A stretch of 57,309 nucleotides of DNA, taken from a virus. This document shows, piece by piece, positions 7,640 to 19,200 of the stretch. The stretch spans positions 1 to 57,309 of IMG/VR virus record IMGVR_UViG_3300002835_000229; one strand, written 5' to 3'. How positions within the stretch are numbered: position 1 is the first letter of the stretch; every line of letters starts with the position of its first letter. The position numbers and the translations under genes are program-made. The notes beneath the pieces were generated by a model that saw only the letters and a list, made by a program, of their open reading frames with translations, made no database searches and was not told the DNA's origin.

Positions 7640-10600
7640 ATGCCAGAAAGTACATTATCATTTAATTTATCGTCGTCATTTAGGGACACATTATTGGCGA
7701 GAAATTTACAACCATATAATGTTCCGGGGGCATATACACCACCGGCAGGTAATTTAACCTATGAGATATCACCACTCCAAGACATTTCGGTAATAGATTC
7801 ACCTAATGAATTGATTGGAACAACCGTACAGGCAAATAATCTATACACATTAAACGAATATGGTCCTGAAGGTGGATATAGTAATATTATTAACACTAAT
7901 AATCCACCATTACCGGTAACTCCTAATCAAGGAGAGTATGGTCAAGATGATGCTCAGATTGATTTACTTAATGAATTCTACATTGATACCGCATACATAA
8001 AAAATATTTATGGTCCGGAAAGTGGGTATAAAGACCTTATTATTTTAACTGATAATATTAGTGATTTACAATATTTTTTACCATATTCTGTAACAAATGA
8101 TAACTTATTTGTATCGGCACCAATTAACTTTTTATATTCGGTATATAGTCCTTACGATATATTATTCTCAAACGACCCATCAGGTTCGGCAGGTTCTTTA
8201 TCTCAAGATTCATTTTTAGCTCAAATTGCCGCAAAAAAATTAAAAGATGCGTTTACTGAGAGAATAAATACTGAAATATATCAAGCGACTTTAGGTAGTG
8301 TTGGTTTAGACGCATTACAAGACCCTTTTGAAGCGTCTTTAGTTGCGACAGGACAACAACCCTTAATTACTAAAAACTGGAAAATTACGGTTCCAGAAAA
8401 CCCGGTACTTGCCGCAGTTTCATTTGCAAATAGATTAAGTGGGACTTATTTCCCCGTTTCATTCATACCTGGAGATTATTTTAACCAACAGTTTCAAATA
8501 ATATCACCACAAACAGAAAACGCTCTTAATGTTACAAATAATTTAACCGGAGGTGCTTTAGGGTCAATTCTTAATAAATATAGAAACCCTTCAGAGTTAT
8601 TTGTTGCAAATACTGGTTATGGACAAAAATCTGTTTTATTTAAAAGTTTAGATTATAACCTTTACAGACCAAAATACGAAAGAGGTCTTGTTCTTGGGAT
8701 AACTAATGCTATTTCTAATTTATTAGGTAATAGTGATAAAGGTGGAGGTTATTACGTTGGTAGTGACCAAGCAGAACCATCAACGATTAATTCACCAGCA
8801 AACGAAGTTCCTTCAGATAGATTTGGAAGACAACAAGAAACTCCAGTATATGGTCCGGCAGAATTAGGACAATTATATGAAGGAAATATTGATAAAATCC
8901 AATTTGGATTAAAAGGGAAATCTATTTCCAATCAAGGAGGAATTGCCGGACAATTTATTTGGACCTCACCAAAATATAAAGATAATTTAGGGTTTAAAGT
9001 TAAACCTGGTGGAGACCCGGTTAAAATTGATAGCGAATACAATTCGGTTAAAGGGGAATTTAATAGTGATACACAATCGGATGATTTTGAATTTAAAGGA
9101 GGATCAATATTAGATAATACCCAAAGATTAGTTGAATCCGCAGATAACGTTAGTGGTGAAAAAAGATTAAAACATGTTGGAAATGCAATCAACCAAATTT
9201 CAAAAGTATTCAACGACGGATACAAAGAAATGACAAAAGGTTCTCAGGTTATTGCTTATTACGATAGTGTAACAAATGAAAATACAATAGGTATTGATGG
9301 TACCGAAGTTGGTATGGAATACTGTAGAGTATTTCAAAAAGACACTCCGTACTACACATTTGCTGATTTACAAAAAACAGATGGTATAACAACATCAGGT
9401 AGAAGATTTAACAATTCGGTATTTGATAATACATATAATTTAAATATTGCACCACTTAGAGGTATTGAGTCCACTAACATTAGAGATGGTAAGGTAAAAA
9501 AATATATGTTCTCACTTGAGAACTTGGCGTGGAGAACATCCGACCAACCAGGGTTTACTTATGATGAGTTACCTGTTTGTGAAAGAGGACCAAATGGAGG
9601 AAGAATTATGTGGTTTCCACCATATGCACTTTCCTTTAATGAATCTTCTACCGCTAGTTGGAACCCAACATCATTTTTAGGAAGGCCAGAACCTATATAT
9701 ACTTATAAAAATACAACAAGAAGTGGAAGTTTAAGTTGGTTGGTTGTTGTTGATAGTCCTGCGGCTATGAATACAATTATTGAAAAACAGTTAGCGAATT
9801 TGTCTGAAGCACAAGTTGATTCAATTATGGATTCGTTTTTTGCGGGTTGTGTTAAATATGATTTATATGATTTAGCAGCAAAATTTAATACTATTCCGGT
9901 AAACCAACTTTATACATATCAAGAATTATTACAAAGCCCTAGATTAACGGAGGAACAAAAATATGATATTTTAAATGAAATACCTAAAAATCAGGCACCA
10001 CCAATCAATGGGTCTGATGATCCAACATTTAGTACCGGTAATCAAGTAACAACGGAAAATGGTGGAGGAACCCAAGCGAACAACACAACTGCAACTTCAG
10101 ATTCTTCTGAACAAATTGAAACGGATATTTTAAAACAATTTGAAGGGTTTGGGTTTTATTTTGATAATGACTATCCTACTGGTACAGGTTCTTGGGAGAC
10201 AGAACTAACTTCAGATTACCAATCTTGGTATGACAAATATTTAGGAAGAAAACCAACTTATGCTGGTAATTCGGCACCGGCAAAAGTTAAAAGTGGTAGC
10301 GATACTTTTAAAAAAAGTGCCGTAATTCCATTCTTTGATGATGTGGTTATTGGAAATTTTAAAACTATAACTAATGATTTATTACCTAAATTAAAAGAAA
10401 TTATAATAGATAAAGAAGGAACTGTAACACTTGAATTACAAGGTTCGGCTTCCGCACCAGCATCACCATCATACAATGTTAATTTATCAAAAAGAAGAAA
10501 TAGCGTTGTTCTTAATTGGTTTAGAAAACAAACAATTGGGGACATAAAAATAAGTCAATTAGAAACCGAAAAGAAAATAATTTTTACATTTAACTCAAGT

Positions 10601-12940
10601 GGAGAAAAGTTTATAATACCACAATCTAACAAAGGAGGAGGAGTTGGAGTTGACTGTACAAAAAATATTATAGACGTTAATTTGGGTTATGTAACTAACA
10701 ACTCACAATGGTATAGCTTTCCCGCAATGGTTTGTCGTAGAGTGGGTATTAATGTTATAAAAGCCACCATAAAAAAAGAAAAACCAAAACTTAAATATAA
10801 ATGTCTTTCACCAGGACAATGTGCTCAGGCTGAGGACGGAACTTTTGATACCGAACAAGAATGTTTATCTAGTGGTGGTTGTCAAAAACCAGTAATGGGT
10901 TGGTCTTGTATTGATAATGTCTGTAAAGAAGTTCCTAATGGTATTTACGCAACAAAAGAATTGTGTAAATGTGAATCAACATCGGTTAAAAGATGGAAAT
11001 GTCTTGGAACTGGTCAAAAATGTGTGCCGGCAGCGGAAACAGATTTAGTTGACACATTTACTGGAGAAACTGATTGTAATGAAATTTGTGGTAATATACC
11101 ACCACCCCCACCACCCCCACCACCAAAGGTTAATAAGGAAATTAAAGAAGGAATATCTAAAAAAGTATTAAGGTATTTGTTCTCTGAATGTGATTATTTT
11201 GAGGTTATTAAGGAAACAAACCCAATGATATATTCCAGTATTAAAGATAAAATCAAATATTTTAGCCCAGCATTTCACTCAACAACACCTGAAGGATTAA
11301 ATGCTCGTTTAACCTTTTTACAACAATGTGTTAGACCGGGACAAACAATTCCTGTTATTGGACCAGACGGTAAACCTAAATATAATGATGCAAAAAATAC
11401 ATCATTTGGAACACCACCGGTATTAGTATTAAGAATTGGAGATTTCTACCATACTAAGATTATACCTAACCAATTATCAATAACATATGAACCATTAGTT
11501 TATGATATAAATCCGGAAGGAATTGGTATCCAACCTATGATTGCAAAAATTAGTTTGGGATTTGATTTTATTGGTGGTCACGGATTAGCTCACCCAATAC
11601 AAACGTTACAAAATGCATTATCATTTAATTATTACGCAAATACTGAAGTATATGACGAAAGAGCGGAATCAACCGAAAGCACAAAAGATAAGGATAAAGA
11701 TTTGGTCTCTAAAATAATATCAAGAAAGGGGGATGATAGTTTACCAATTTCTAATATTGAGATAAATAATGTTGTTCCACAAAAAGGTGGTAGTACGATT
11801 GGTAATATATTGTCAACTAACTTATTTGATAATGGTTCTTATGAAGAAGGTGAAATAGAATATACTGCAGTGTTTAAAGAATTGTCAGATAAAACTAATA
11901 ATTATTTTAAAACAATATTTAACCAACTTAAAACAATGAATGAAGTAACAAATTACCCTATGGTACAATTGGTTACTAAACAAAGAAGATATGTTGCGGG
12001 TGAATTGGCGCAATATGATGGTAATAATATACCAACAGATATCTTTGGTAAATCGTATAATGTGGAAGATAGAATTTTAAAATTGGTTAGTAAGGCCGCT
12101 AAAGACGTTAAAGACGATACAAATCCGATTATATTAAAAGTTAAAAGTAATACTTTAAATTTTCCTGATTCCGCAATTAGAGAATTAAAAAATAAATTAA
12201 AAGAAATAGTTGAATTAAGAGATGCGGATTTAAATAATGACACAATAGGATCTCAAAATGAAATAACAAAAAACCAAGAGGATTATATCCAAACTTTTAG
12301 AAAATTGGATTTAGTTAATCATAAAGTTGATGGTTATAAATTAGAAACTGGAGAATATAAGGTGTATACTCTGGTTGACAGTGGACAAACAGACGCTGAT
12401 GTTTTTGACTTAATTTTAGATAATTACCAACTAAAAGTTGGTGTTGATACGTACGAATATATATTATTACTAACAGAAAAATACATTTTAGACCAAAATA
12501 TTTTAAATGGTGATGATAATTTTTACCCTATTTATGAGGACGAATTTTTAACTCCAGAAACAAGTAGATTCTATTTTGTGATGTCAAACATATTTACTGA
12601 TGATACTAAATTTAAATCATTTGTGGAAAGTTTAATAACTGAAAAAGTAAAACTTAATACTTTTATGGAAAAAGATATTAGAGAAGTTTGTGAAGAATTA
12701 AGAGTTTTATTTGTTAAAGAGTTTGATGCGGAGAAAAAAATATTTACGGATTTTGAAAAAAGTCCTGAATATCAAAAATATTTAAACTTTAAAATTGATA
12801 CGTTTGAAACTAAATTATCATATACAACAGCTAAAAAACCAGAACACAAAGATAATCAAAAATTATTAAAACAACTTTATAGTGATTTTAACATAAATAA
12901 CAATAGAGAAACGTTTAACGATAAAGTAACTTTTAATTAA
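7640..12940 (+). CDS. Giant baseplate/tail structural protein with OmpA-like and Cys-rich regions
   Basis: A 1766-residue structural protein. The N-terminus has two YGPE(G/S)GY motifs (residues ~74 and ~119). Around residues 570-760 there is a tail-protein-like region containing SFLGRPEPIYTYKNTTRSG. Residues ~885-980 look like an OmpA C-terminal domain: a beta-alpha-beta pattern with GSASAPASPSYNVNLSKRR, which matches the peptidoglycan-binding core of that family. Residues ~1053-1150 hold three Cys-rich repeats starting (Y/W)xC, followed by nine prolines. The C-terminal 600 residues again look structural (FLTFLQQCVRPG-like start, helical end). It is followed two bases later by the LysM/gp53-like gene. 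I place it in the central baseplate; a tube-cap or hub role is possible. Confidence 0.75.
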   Translation: MPESTLSFNLSSSFRDTLLARNLQPYNVPGAYTPPAGNLTYEISPLQDISVIDSPNELIGTTVQANNLYTLNEYGPEGGYSNIINTNNPPLPVTPNQGEYGQDDAQIDLLNEFYIDTAYIKNIYGPESGYKDLIILTDNISDLQYFLPYSVTNDNLFVSAPINFLYSVYSPYDILFSNDPSGSAGSLSQDSFLAQIAAKKLKDAFTERINTEIYQATLGSVGLDALQDPFEASLVATGQQPLITKNWKITVPENPVLAAVSFANRLSGTYFPVSFIPGDYFNQQFQIISPQTENALNVTNNLTGGALGSILNKYRNPSELFVANTGYGQKSVLFKSLDYNLYRPKYERGLVLGITNAISNLLGNSDKGGGYYVGSDQAEPSTINSPANEVPSDRFGRQQETPVYGPAELGQLYEGNIDKIQFGLKGKSISNQGGIAGQFIWTSPKYKDNLGFKVKPGGDPVKIDSEYNSVKGEFNSDTQSDDFEFKGGSILDNTQRLVESADNVSGEKRLKHVGNAINQISKVFNDGYKEMTKGSQVIAYYDSVTNENTIGIDGTEVGMEYCRVFQKDTPYYTFADLQKTDGITTSGRRFNNSVFDNTYNLNIAPLRGIESTNIRDGKVKKYMFSLENLAWRTSDQPGFTYDELPVCERGPNGGRIMWFPPYALSFNESSTASWNPTSFLGRPEPIYTYKNTTRSGSLSWLVVVDSPAAMNTIIEKQLANLSEAQVDSIMDSFFAGCVKYDLYDLAAKFNTIPVNQLYTYQELLQSPRLTEEQKYDILNEIPKNQAPPINGSDDPTFSTGNQVTTENGGGTQANNTTATSDSSEQIETDILKQFEGFGFYFDNDYPTGTGSWETELTSDYQSWYDKYLGRKPTYAGNSAPAKVKSGSDTFKKSAVIPFFDDVVIGNFKTITNDLLPKLKEIIIDKEGTVTLELQGSASAPASPSYNVNLSKRRNSVVLNWFRKQTIGDIKISQLETEKKIIFTFNSSGEKFIIPQSNKGGGVGVDCTKNIIDVNLGYVTNNSQWYSFPAMVCRRVGINVIKATIKKEKPKLKYKCLSPGQCAQAEDGTFDTEQECLSSGGCQKPVMGWSCIDNVCKEVPNGIYATKELCKCESTSVKRWKCLGTGQKCVPAAETDLVDTFTGETDCNEICGNIPPPPPPPPPKVNKEIKEGISKKVLRYLFSECDYFEVIKETNPMIYSSIKDKIKYFSPAFHSTTPEGLNARLTFLQQCVRPGQTIPVIGPDGKPKYNDAKNTSFGTPPVLVLRIGDFYHTKIIPNQLSITYEPLVYDINPEGIGIQPMIAKISLGFDFIGGHGLAHPIQTLQNALSFNYYANTEVYDERAESTESTKDKDKDLVSKIISRKGDDSLPISNIEINNVVPQKGGSTIGNILSTNLFDNGSYEEGEIEYTAVFKELSDKTNNYFKTIFNQLKTMNEVTNYPMVQLVTKQRRYVAGELAQYDGNNIPTDIFGKSYNVEDRILKLVSKAAKDVKDDTNPIILKVKSNTLNFPDSAIRELKNKLKEIVELRDADLNNDTIGSQNEITKNQEDYIQTFRKLDLVNHKVDGYKLETGEYKVYTLVDSGQTDADVFDLILDNYQLKVGVDTYEYILLLTEKYILDQNILNGDDNFYPIYEDEFLTPETSRFYFVMSNIFTDDTKFKSFVESLITEKVKLNTFMEKDIREVCEELRVLFVKEFDAEKKIFTDFEKSPEYQKYLNFKIDTFETKLSYTTAKKPEHKDNQKLLKQLYSDFNINNNRETFNDKVTFN
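11098..11127 (+). repeat. Poly-proline tract after Cys-rich repeats
   Basis: CCA/CCC codons encode nine consecutive prolines between the Cys-rich segment and the C-terminal part of the protein, a likely rigid spacer. Confidence 0.8.
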
Positions 12941-12941
12941 T

Positions 12942-13265
12942 ATGGGAACACAATATTATAATAGATATAATCAGTTTTTATTAAATGGACAACAAACCGT
13001 TGTGTCATACGTTAATTTACCGTCAAAATCCTCGGATAAAAAATACATTTATAGGGAAGGTATGACTAGGTTAGATAAAATATCCCAACAATATTATGGA
13101 ACACCATTTTTTGGTTGGTTAATACAACAAGCAAATCCAAGATATACCGGATTAGAGGCCGCAATACCAGATGGTGCAGTATTGACTATTCCATTTCCCT
13201 TACTAACTTCATTACAGGACTATAAAGGCGCAATAGACAACCACTTCTTATATTATGGTAGATAA
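12942..13265 (+). CDS. LysM-like baseplate protein (gp53 / gpX type)
   Basis: A 107-residue protein whose core reads like a tail LysM domain: REGMTRLDKISQQYYGTP (residues ~38-55), then FFGWLIQQANP and a closing PDGAVLTIPFP. T4 gp53 and P2 gpX share this YG-(T/S)-x-W-x-I-x-x-x-N pattern and join the hub to the wedge. The ATG is two bases after the previous stop, and its end overlaps the next gene by 11 bases, so the three baseplate genes are probably translated together. The gp53 label is a fold-level suggestion. Confidence 0.7.
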   Translation: MGTQYYNRYNQFLLNGQQTVVSYVNLPSKSSDKKYIYREGMTRLDKISQQYYGTPFFGWLIQQANPRYTGLEAAIPDGAVLTIPFPLLTSLQDYKGAIDNHFLYYGR

Positions 13266-16200
13266 CAATGAAAATATTTTAGTAGAATTTGATTATCAAA
13301 ACATATCAGTAATAGACCCCAACAAAGTAATAGACAATGAGGGTAAAGTAAAAGACCGCCTAATAAAACAAGAAGATCTTGTTTTTTATGCTAACTTAGA
13401 ATGTTCGGTACTACCAAGAACAAAACTTGCGGTTGGGGTACCACAATCAGAAGCTATTAGAACAGTGTCAGTTGGTAAAATAAATTTTTTAAATCCAGGA
13501 TTTAAACAGTTTTTAGATAATAGTTACACCGATGAACTAACAGGTAAAGGAGCTTTAAAAGGGGTTGGGGTTAATCAACCAAATGTAAGAATTACACAAA
13601 ATCCAGATTTAAGTGATGACTATTATCTTAGTCAAACAATTATGTCTAATGGAAATCCAGGATCGGTTGACACTGGATTATTAGGGATTAATCAAATTAA
13701 TATTGAATACGGTACCGATTTTTTACCGGTTATAAGTATTACAATGGAGGATGTTAAAGGACGTGCTTTATTTGAAGCCGGAGACAATTCACCATACGCC
13801 GCATTTTTTCAATTACCATACCCACTGTTTTATTTAACGGTTAAAGGTTATTTAGGAAAGGCAATTAGATTACCATTAATGTTACACACATTTAATGCGT
13901 CTTTTGACCCATCAACACATAATTTTAGAATTAATACTCAATTTTATACTTACAAATATACTATAATGGCTGATGTTAGTTGGGGTGCGATGTATGCGGT
14001 TCCATCTATGTATAGGGTTAATATACAAAGTCAAAAAACAACAACATCAAGTACATCAAATACACCAACTAAAACTGAAGAAACTTATAGTAGTTTAGGT
14101 TTACAGAAAATGAAAGAGCTTTATACCGAATATAAAGCTAAAGGATTAATTGATGATGATTTTCCGGAAATAACAGTCCTACAATTAAAAGAAAATTTAA
14201 ATAAATTAATTACAAATATTGAAGAACAATTTAAGAAGAAAAATTTAAATATTCTTAATGAAGTTGATAAATATAACGAAAACTTAGGGGAGTATTCTAG
14301 TGTGGTTTATTTGTATGCAGGTCAAGATTCTTGGTCACGTAAGTATTTGGATTATAACAACATTTTTGTAAAAAACGATACAGATAAAACCGAACTATAC
14401 AAATTTAAACCGGAATATAGTTCGGCGCAAGAACAAATTACCGCAATTGGTAAACTAACAGGGTTAATACAAAAATACAATAACCTACTTATTAATAATA
14501 CCGCAATTGGTAAAGACATCTCAGTTCCAATAGACACAAAAATGTTTTTTACCACTGCAGGTATTGGAGATATAAACGTTAGGGAAACTTATCAAAAAAG
14601 AGCCGGATTCCAATTAACTGGGACTAGTACTAGTACAGAATATTTGGATTATAAAAAAAAATTAAATGATGAAATTTTAAACTCTGTAAACTTACAAGAA
14701 TATCAAGGTTTAATATTTTTAACTGGTTATAAATCTTTTGAAGATGCAATTAAAAAGATTGATGAAAAATATAAAACAAAAAAACAAGAAGTAGAAGAAA
14801 AACTAACAAAGGAAATATCAGACCAATTTGCGAGTAAAACAAATGGATTAGGATTCCAACCTACAATTAGAAATGTCTTGGCGGTATTTTTTGCACAAGG
14901 AGAGGCATTTTTAAGAATGTTAGATGATGTACATACAAAAGCTTGGGATTTAAGAGATGACCCATTAAGAAGAAGTGCAATTTTTAGTACAAGTAGTACG
15001 GTACAAAGTGTTGATGTAAAAAATGGAGACCTTAATTCTCCTGTATACCCCTGGCCTCAAATTATTGGTGAAAATTTAATAGAAGGTAAGGAAAAATATA
15101 CCCTTAAATATCCTGGAGATGATGATATCGCAAATAAACTAAGGGCTTATGTTCCTGAAATATGGCCGGAAGTACAGTTTGTTGAGGAATTTTTAAGGGG
15201 ATATACAGAAAAAGAATCACCTAAATTTAGTGTTGGTGACACAAATAATGGTTTGTCAAAACCAAGAAGATTTAGTTTTAATGCAACAGAATTTACAATA
15301 GGTAATGACGTTTATCAAAATACAGAAGAAGTTAAATTCTTTTATGAGATATATGAAAGAATGTATTTAAGTTCATTCTATTCAAAATTAAATAGAGATA
15401 GTGTTAAACAATATAATGTACAAACATATGTTTCGGAATCTGAAACAACAAATTTAGTAACCGCTTTAGGTGATGACAACCCATTCTTAATACAAAAAAT
15501 AAAAGAATATAATATTAATTCTGCAATTTATGGGGCGTTCTTAAAACACATTTCAAACAGTGGAGAAGGACAATCTTGGCAAAACTTCATTAGAGGAGAG
15601 TTTAATACTCCATATATTAAAAATGACGTTGATACCTCATTCTATTTTTATAAAAATTCTATTTTATTGGACAATACCGCATTACCAAACGTTGGGTTAA
15701 CAAATGAAGATACTGTTGTTAATTATTTTGGTGGTAATATTGTTAATGATGAATATGATTTAACTGACTTATATCCTTTAACAAATTTAGATTGGTGCAA
15801 AGATTACCTTGCAAATGGTAAAGGAATACAATCCAAAGTTGATACTTTTAAAACTAGCGATACTCTTCAATATGATAAATCCATTAAGAGTATTAAAAAT
15901 AAAAATGTATTACCTATAACTAATTTTAACTATAAAAAAAGTGTGTTTGACCAAAGTTTAAATTTACAAAATTTAACCACTTTTTATAAAAATAGAAAAA
16001 TTAAAGACCAATACGCAACGGAAGGTAATTTATATTACGATAACTATAATGGTGGAGTTTACTCAGACCAGACAACATCAATGTTTAATACACCATATTT
16101 TGCAAACGCAATACAAAAAGGAGTTAATGAATTTAAATATAGTTTGATTGAAAAATCACCCTATAACATTGCAGCATATTTGTTCTTAAATAGTTTACCT

Positions 16201-19200
16201 TTAGCAACATTAAGAGATAAATATAGAATTTATAATTCAGATGGTTCTGTAACAAATGCTAGTTATATTTTACCATCACTTAAAAAATTTGGAGCGATAC
16301 ACGAAATGCCTTACGCTTGGGTTTTAAAATACGGGTCAATTTGGTATAGATATAAAAAATGGAAAGAAGATAATATTGATATTTTAGATGATGTCTGGAA
16401 AGACACTGATTATATTGGAAATTACGATCCACTTTTTTCTGCATCCACAACCCAATACCAAGTTCAAATTGATGGACAACCATATGATATTGTTTTAGAT
16501 GGAACAAATACCGTTGGAACAAATGATAAAACAACAATAACTACCGGGTTTTACCCAACACTATTAGACGATTTTAATTTTTTCTTACAAGGACAAAATT
16601 TATTTAACCAATCAACAAATCTTGCTGGAACTTGTTATATAGACGGAACTTTTATGGAAGTTTTATCTATAAACTCAAACACATTAACACCAGGGGCTAT
16701 AATTTCAGGTAGTAACATAAATAACTACACAACAATCATAACCCAGATTAGTGGTACTACTGGGGGACAAGGAGCTTATTATGTAACACCATCACAATCA
16801 TATCCTTTTGTTGACCCAATAACATCAACACAACCATTTATAGTTACAAACCAGTATGTGTTGGGTTATAGTTCTCAATCAATACAGAATACATTAAATT
16901 CTAATTTTAGGATGGTTTTAAGTCCGACCGCATTAATCAATAAATCACAAGGATTTGATAATGGTAATAACAATAGATCATTAACAATATACCCTTGGAG
17001 TTGTTATGCGGTAAGTCCGGACCCAAATTATATTTATACATTACCTTCATTAGGTTCAAATGTTAATCAAGTTAATCAGGAGTGTTTTAACAATGCTGGT
17101 AATTTAAAAATTGAGGTAAGTAATAATCCGGCAATACATAATGGTTCTACAAGGTTATTTTGGCAATCACCAAATTACGGGTACTTCGATAATTCAAAAG
17201 TACAAAAACCACAACCTGATGAATATATAAGAGACGTATTCAATAACACCGAAGAACAAGAAAATTTTGGAATATTTGGTGACCCAGATAAGTATACAAA
17301 AATTACAGAATTATTTACAACATTTAGTCCTGAAATTCTAAATAAATTTGAAGAACAATTTTTATTATTTAGTCAATCGGTTTATGATTTCGAAAGTAAT
17401 TTAAATCCAAGAAATCCTAACGTAAATGAAGAAGAGTCCTATGAAAATTTCCAAGGACTTATGAGAGCAATGTTTAAAACGGATAACCCAAAAAATTTAA
17501 CTGGGTCGGCATTAATTAACACAATAAAAGAAAGTCAAAAAAATAATATACAAAAAATATTAGAATCTTTTATGGGGTATAATGTTGTATTTAAATATGG
17601 AAATCCATCAAACTTTGATAAAAAAATGTTTTACACATTTTCAAATGATTTTATTGAAGACCCATATACGTGGGGAGGATACGTCCAAAATTCACCAAAT
17701 GCATTACCTTATGCTGGTGGAGGAATCACTTTAGCTCAATCAAAAACACAATACCCTATAACTTGGAATACTTTAGAAACCTATGTTGGGTTTTCTGAAA
17801 TACCAAAATTAGAATATACAGATAATGGTTCTTACATTACTGATTTCTTTATTGATATGGATATGGAGTTTAGTGAAAATAATATAAAGTTATATCATCC
17901 GATGATTAAACTTTATGCGACTCAAAAACTTGCGGACCCAACTTTAAATTTGAGTAAATTTTATACCCTTATGACACAATATATTTCTAAGGGAGAACAA
18001 TATATTAATTTAATTTTAGATAACACATTAGTTGGGGCAAGGGCAAAACTACCAAATGTTAAAATAACCGCAAACTCAACAGGAGTTAAATTTAAAGAAT
18101 ATGACGGTGATTTAGTTAGGTTGGATACTTGGGAGTCATTTAAAGCAATTAACGATAAATGGATTGCCGGAGCAGACCTTAGAAGTAAAACGTTATTTGA
18201 AGATGTCCTTTTAGTTGATAGAGCTAGTAGAGATGTTGGACAAAAAATATTCGTTGATATTTTTAAGTTAAAAACGCAGATTGAATCTATGAACTATGCA
18301 AACAATATGTTGGGAATTATAAATACAATTTTGATTGAAAATAGATTCCTAAGTTTTATTCTTCCATCATATGCTAATTTCTATAACGTACAAGACGTTT
18401 CTAAAACACCAAATCCAAGACCTGAAGGCACTTTAGAGTTTGCAAATTCTTTGTTTGGAACTCATTTAAATGTAGATTATAGAGATACTACCGCAAAATA
18501 TTTATGTGTTTACTCTTATGTTCCGAGTGATAAATTGGCGATGAATAATAATGTTGATTATAAATTTAGAGATGATGCTTTTGATCTTAGAAGAGCTACG
18601 GATAACCCATTATTAGAAAGTCAAAACGGAAAAACAAATTGGGATAAATCAAATAAGGTTGTTGGATTTAATGTTGATTTTGGTCCCCAGAACCAACAGA
18701 TTTTTAAACAAATGGATATTGGTCAAAATCCCGGATTACCAACTACAGAATCTTTACAGATGTTAAATCAAATGGCAAACCAATATAGAAATAGAGGTGG
18801 CGCAAGTCAGAGTGTTTCATTATACAATGTATATAGAAATAGAAGTTATGAATGTGAAATTGATATGATGGGATGTGCCTTGATACAACCATTAATGTAT
18901 TTTAATTTAAGAAATATCCCAATGTTTAGTGGTCCATATATGATTACAAGCGTATCACATAGAATTAGTGAAAATGGGTTTGATACATCATTTAAAGGAC
19001 AAAGACAACCTTTCTATAGTATTCCGGCAATAGATAATTTATTACAATCTTTAAGTGCGACTATTTTAACAACACTTAAGGAAAGAGTTAAAGAAGAGGA
19101 TAAGAAAAATACTATTACAGAAACAAATAATAATATTAAAACCGCAACTGAAGCAACAAATAAAACTGCCGACCCTAAAGTAGTCCCAACAACAAATCAA

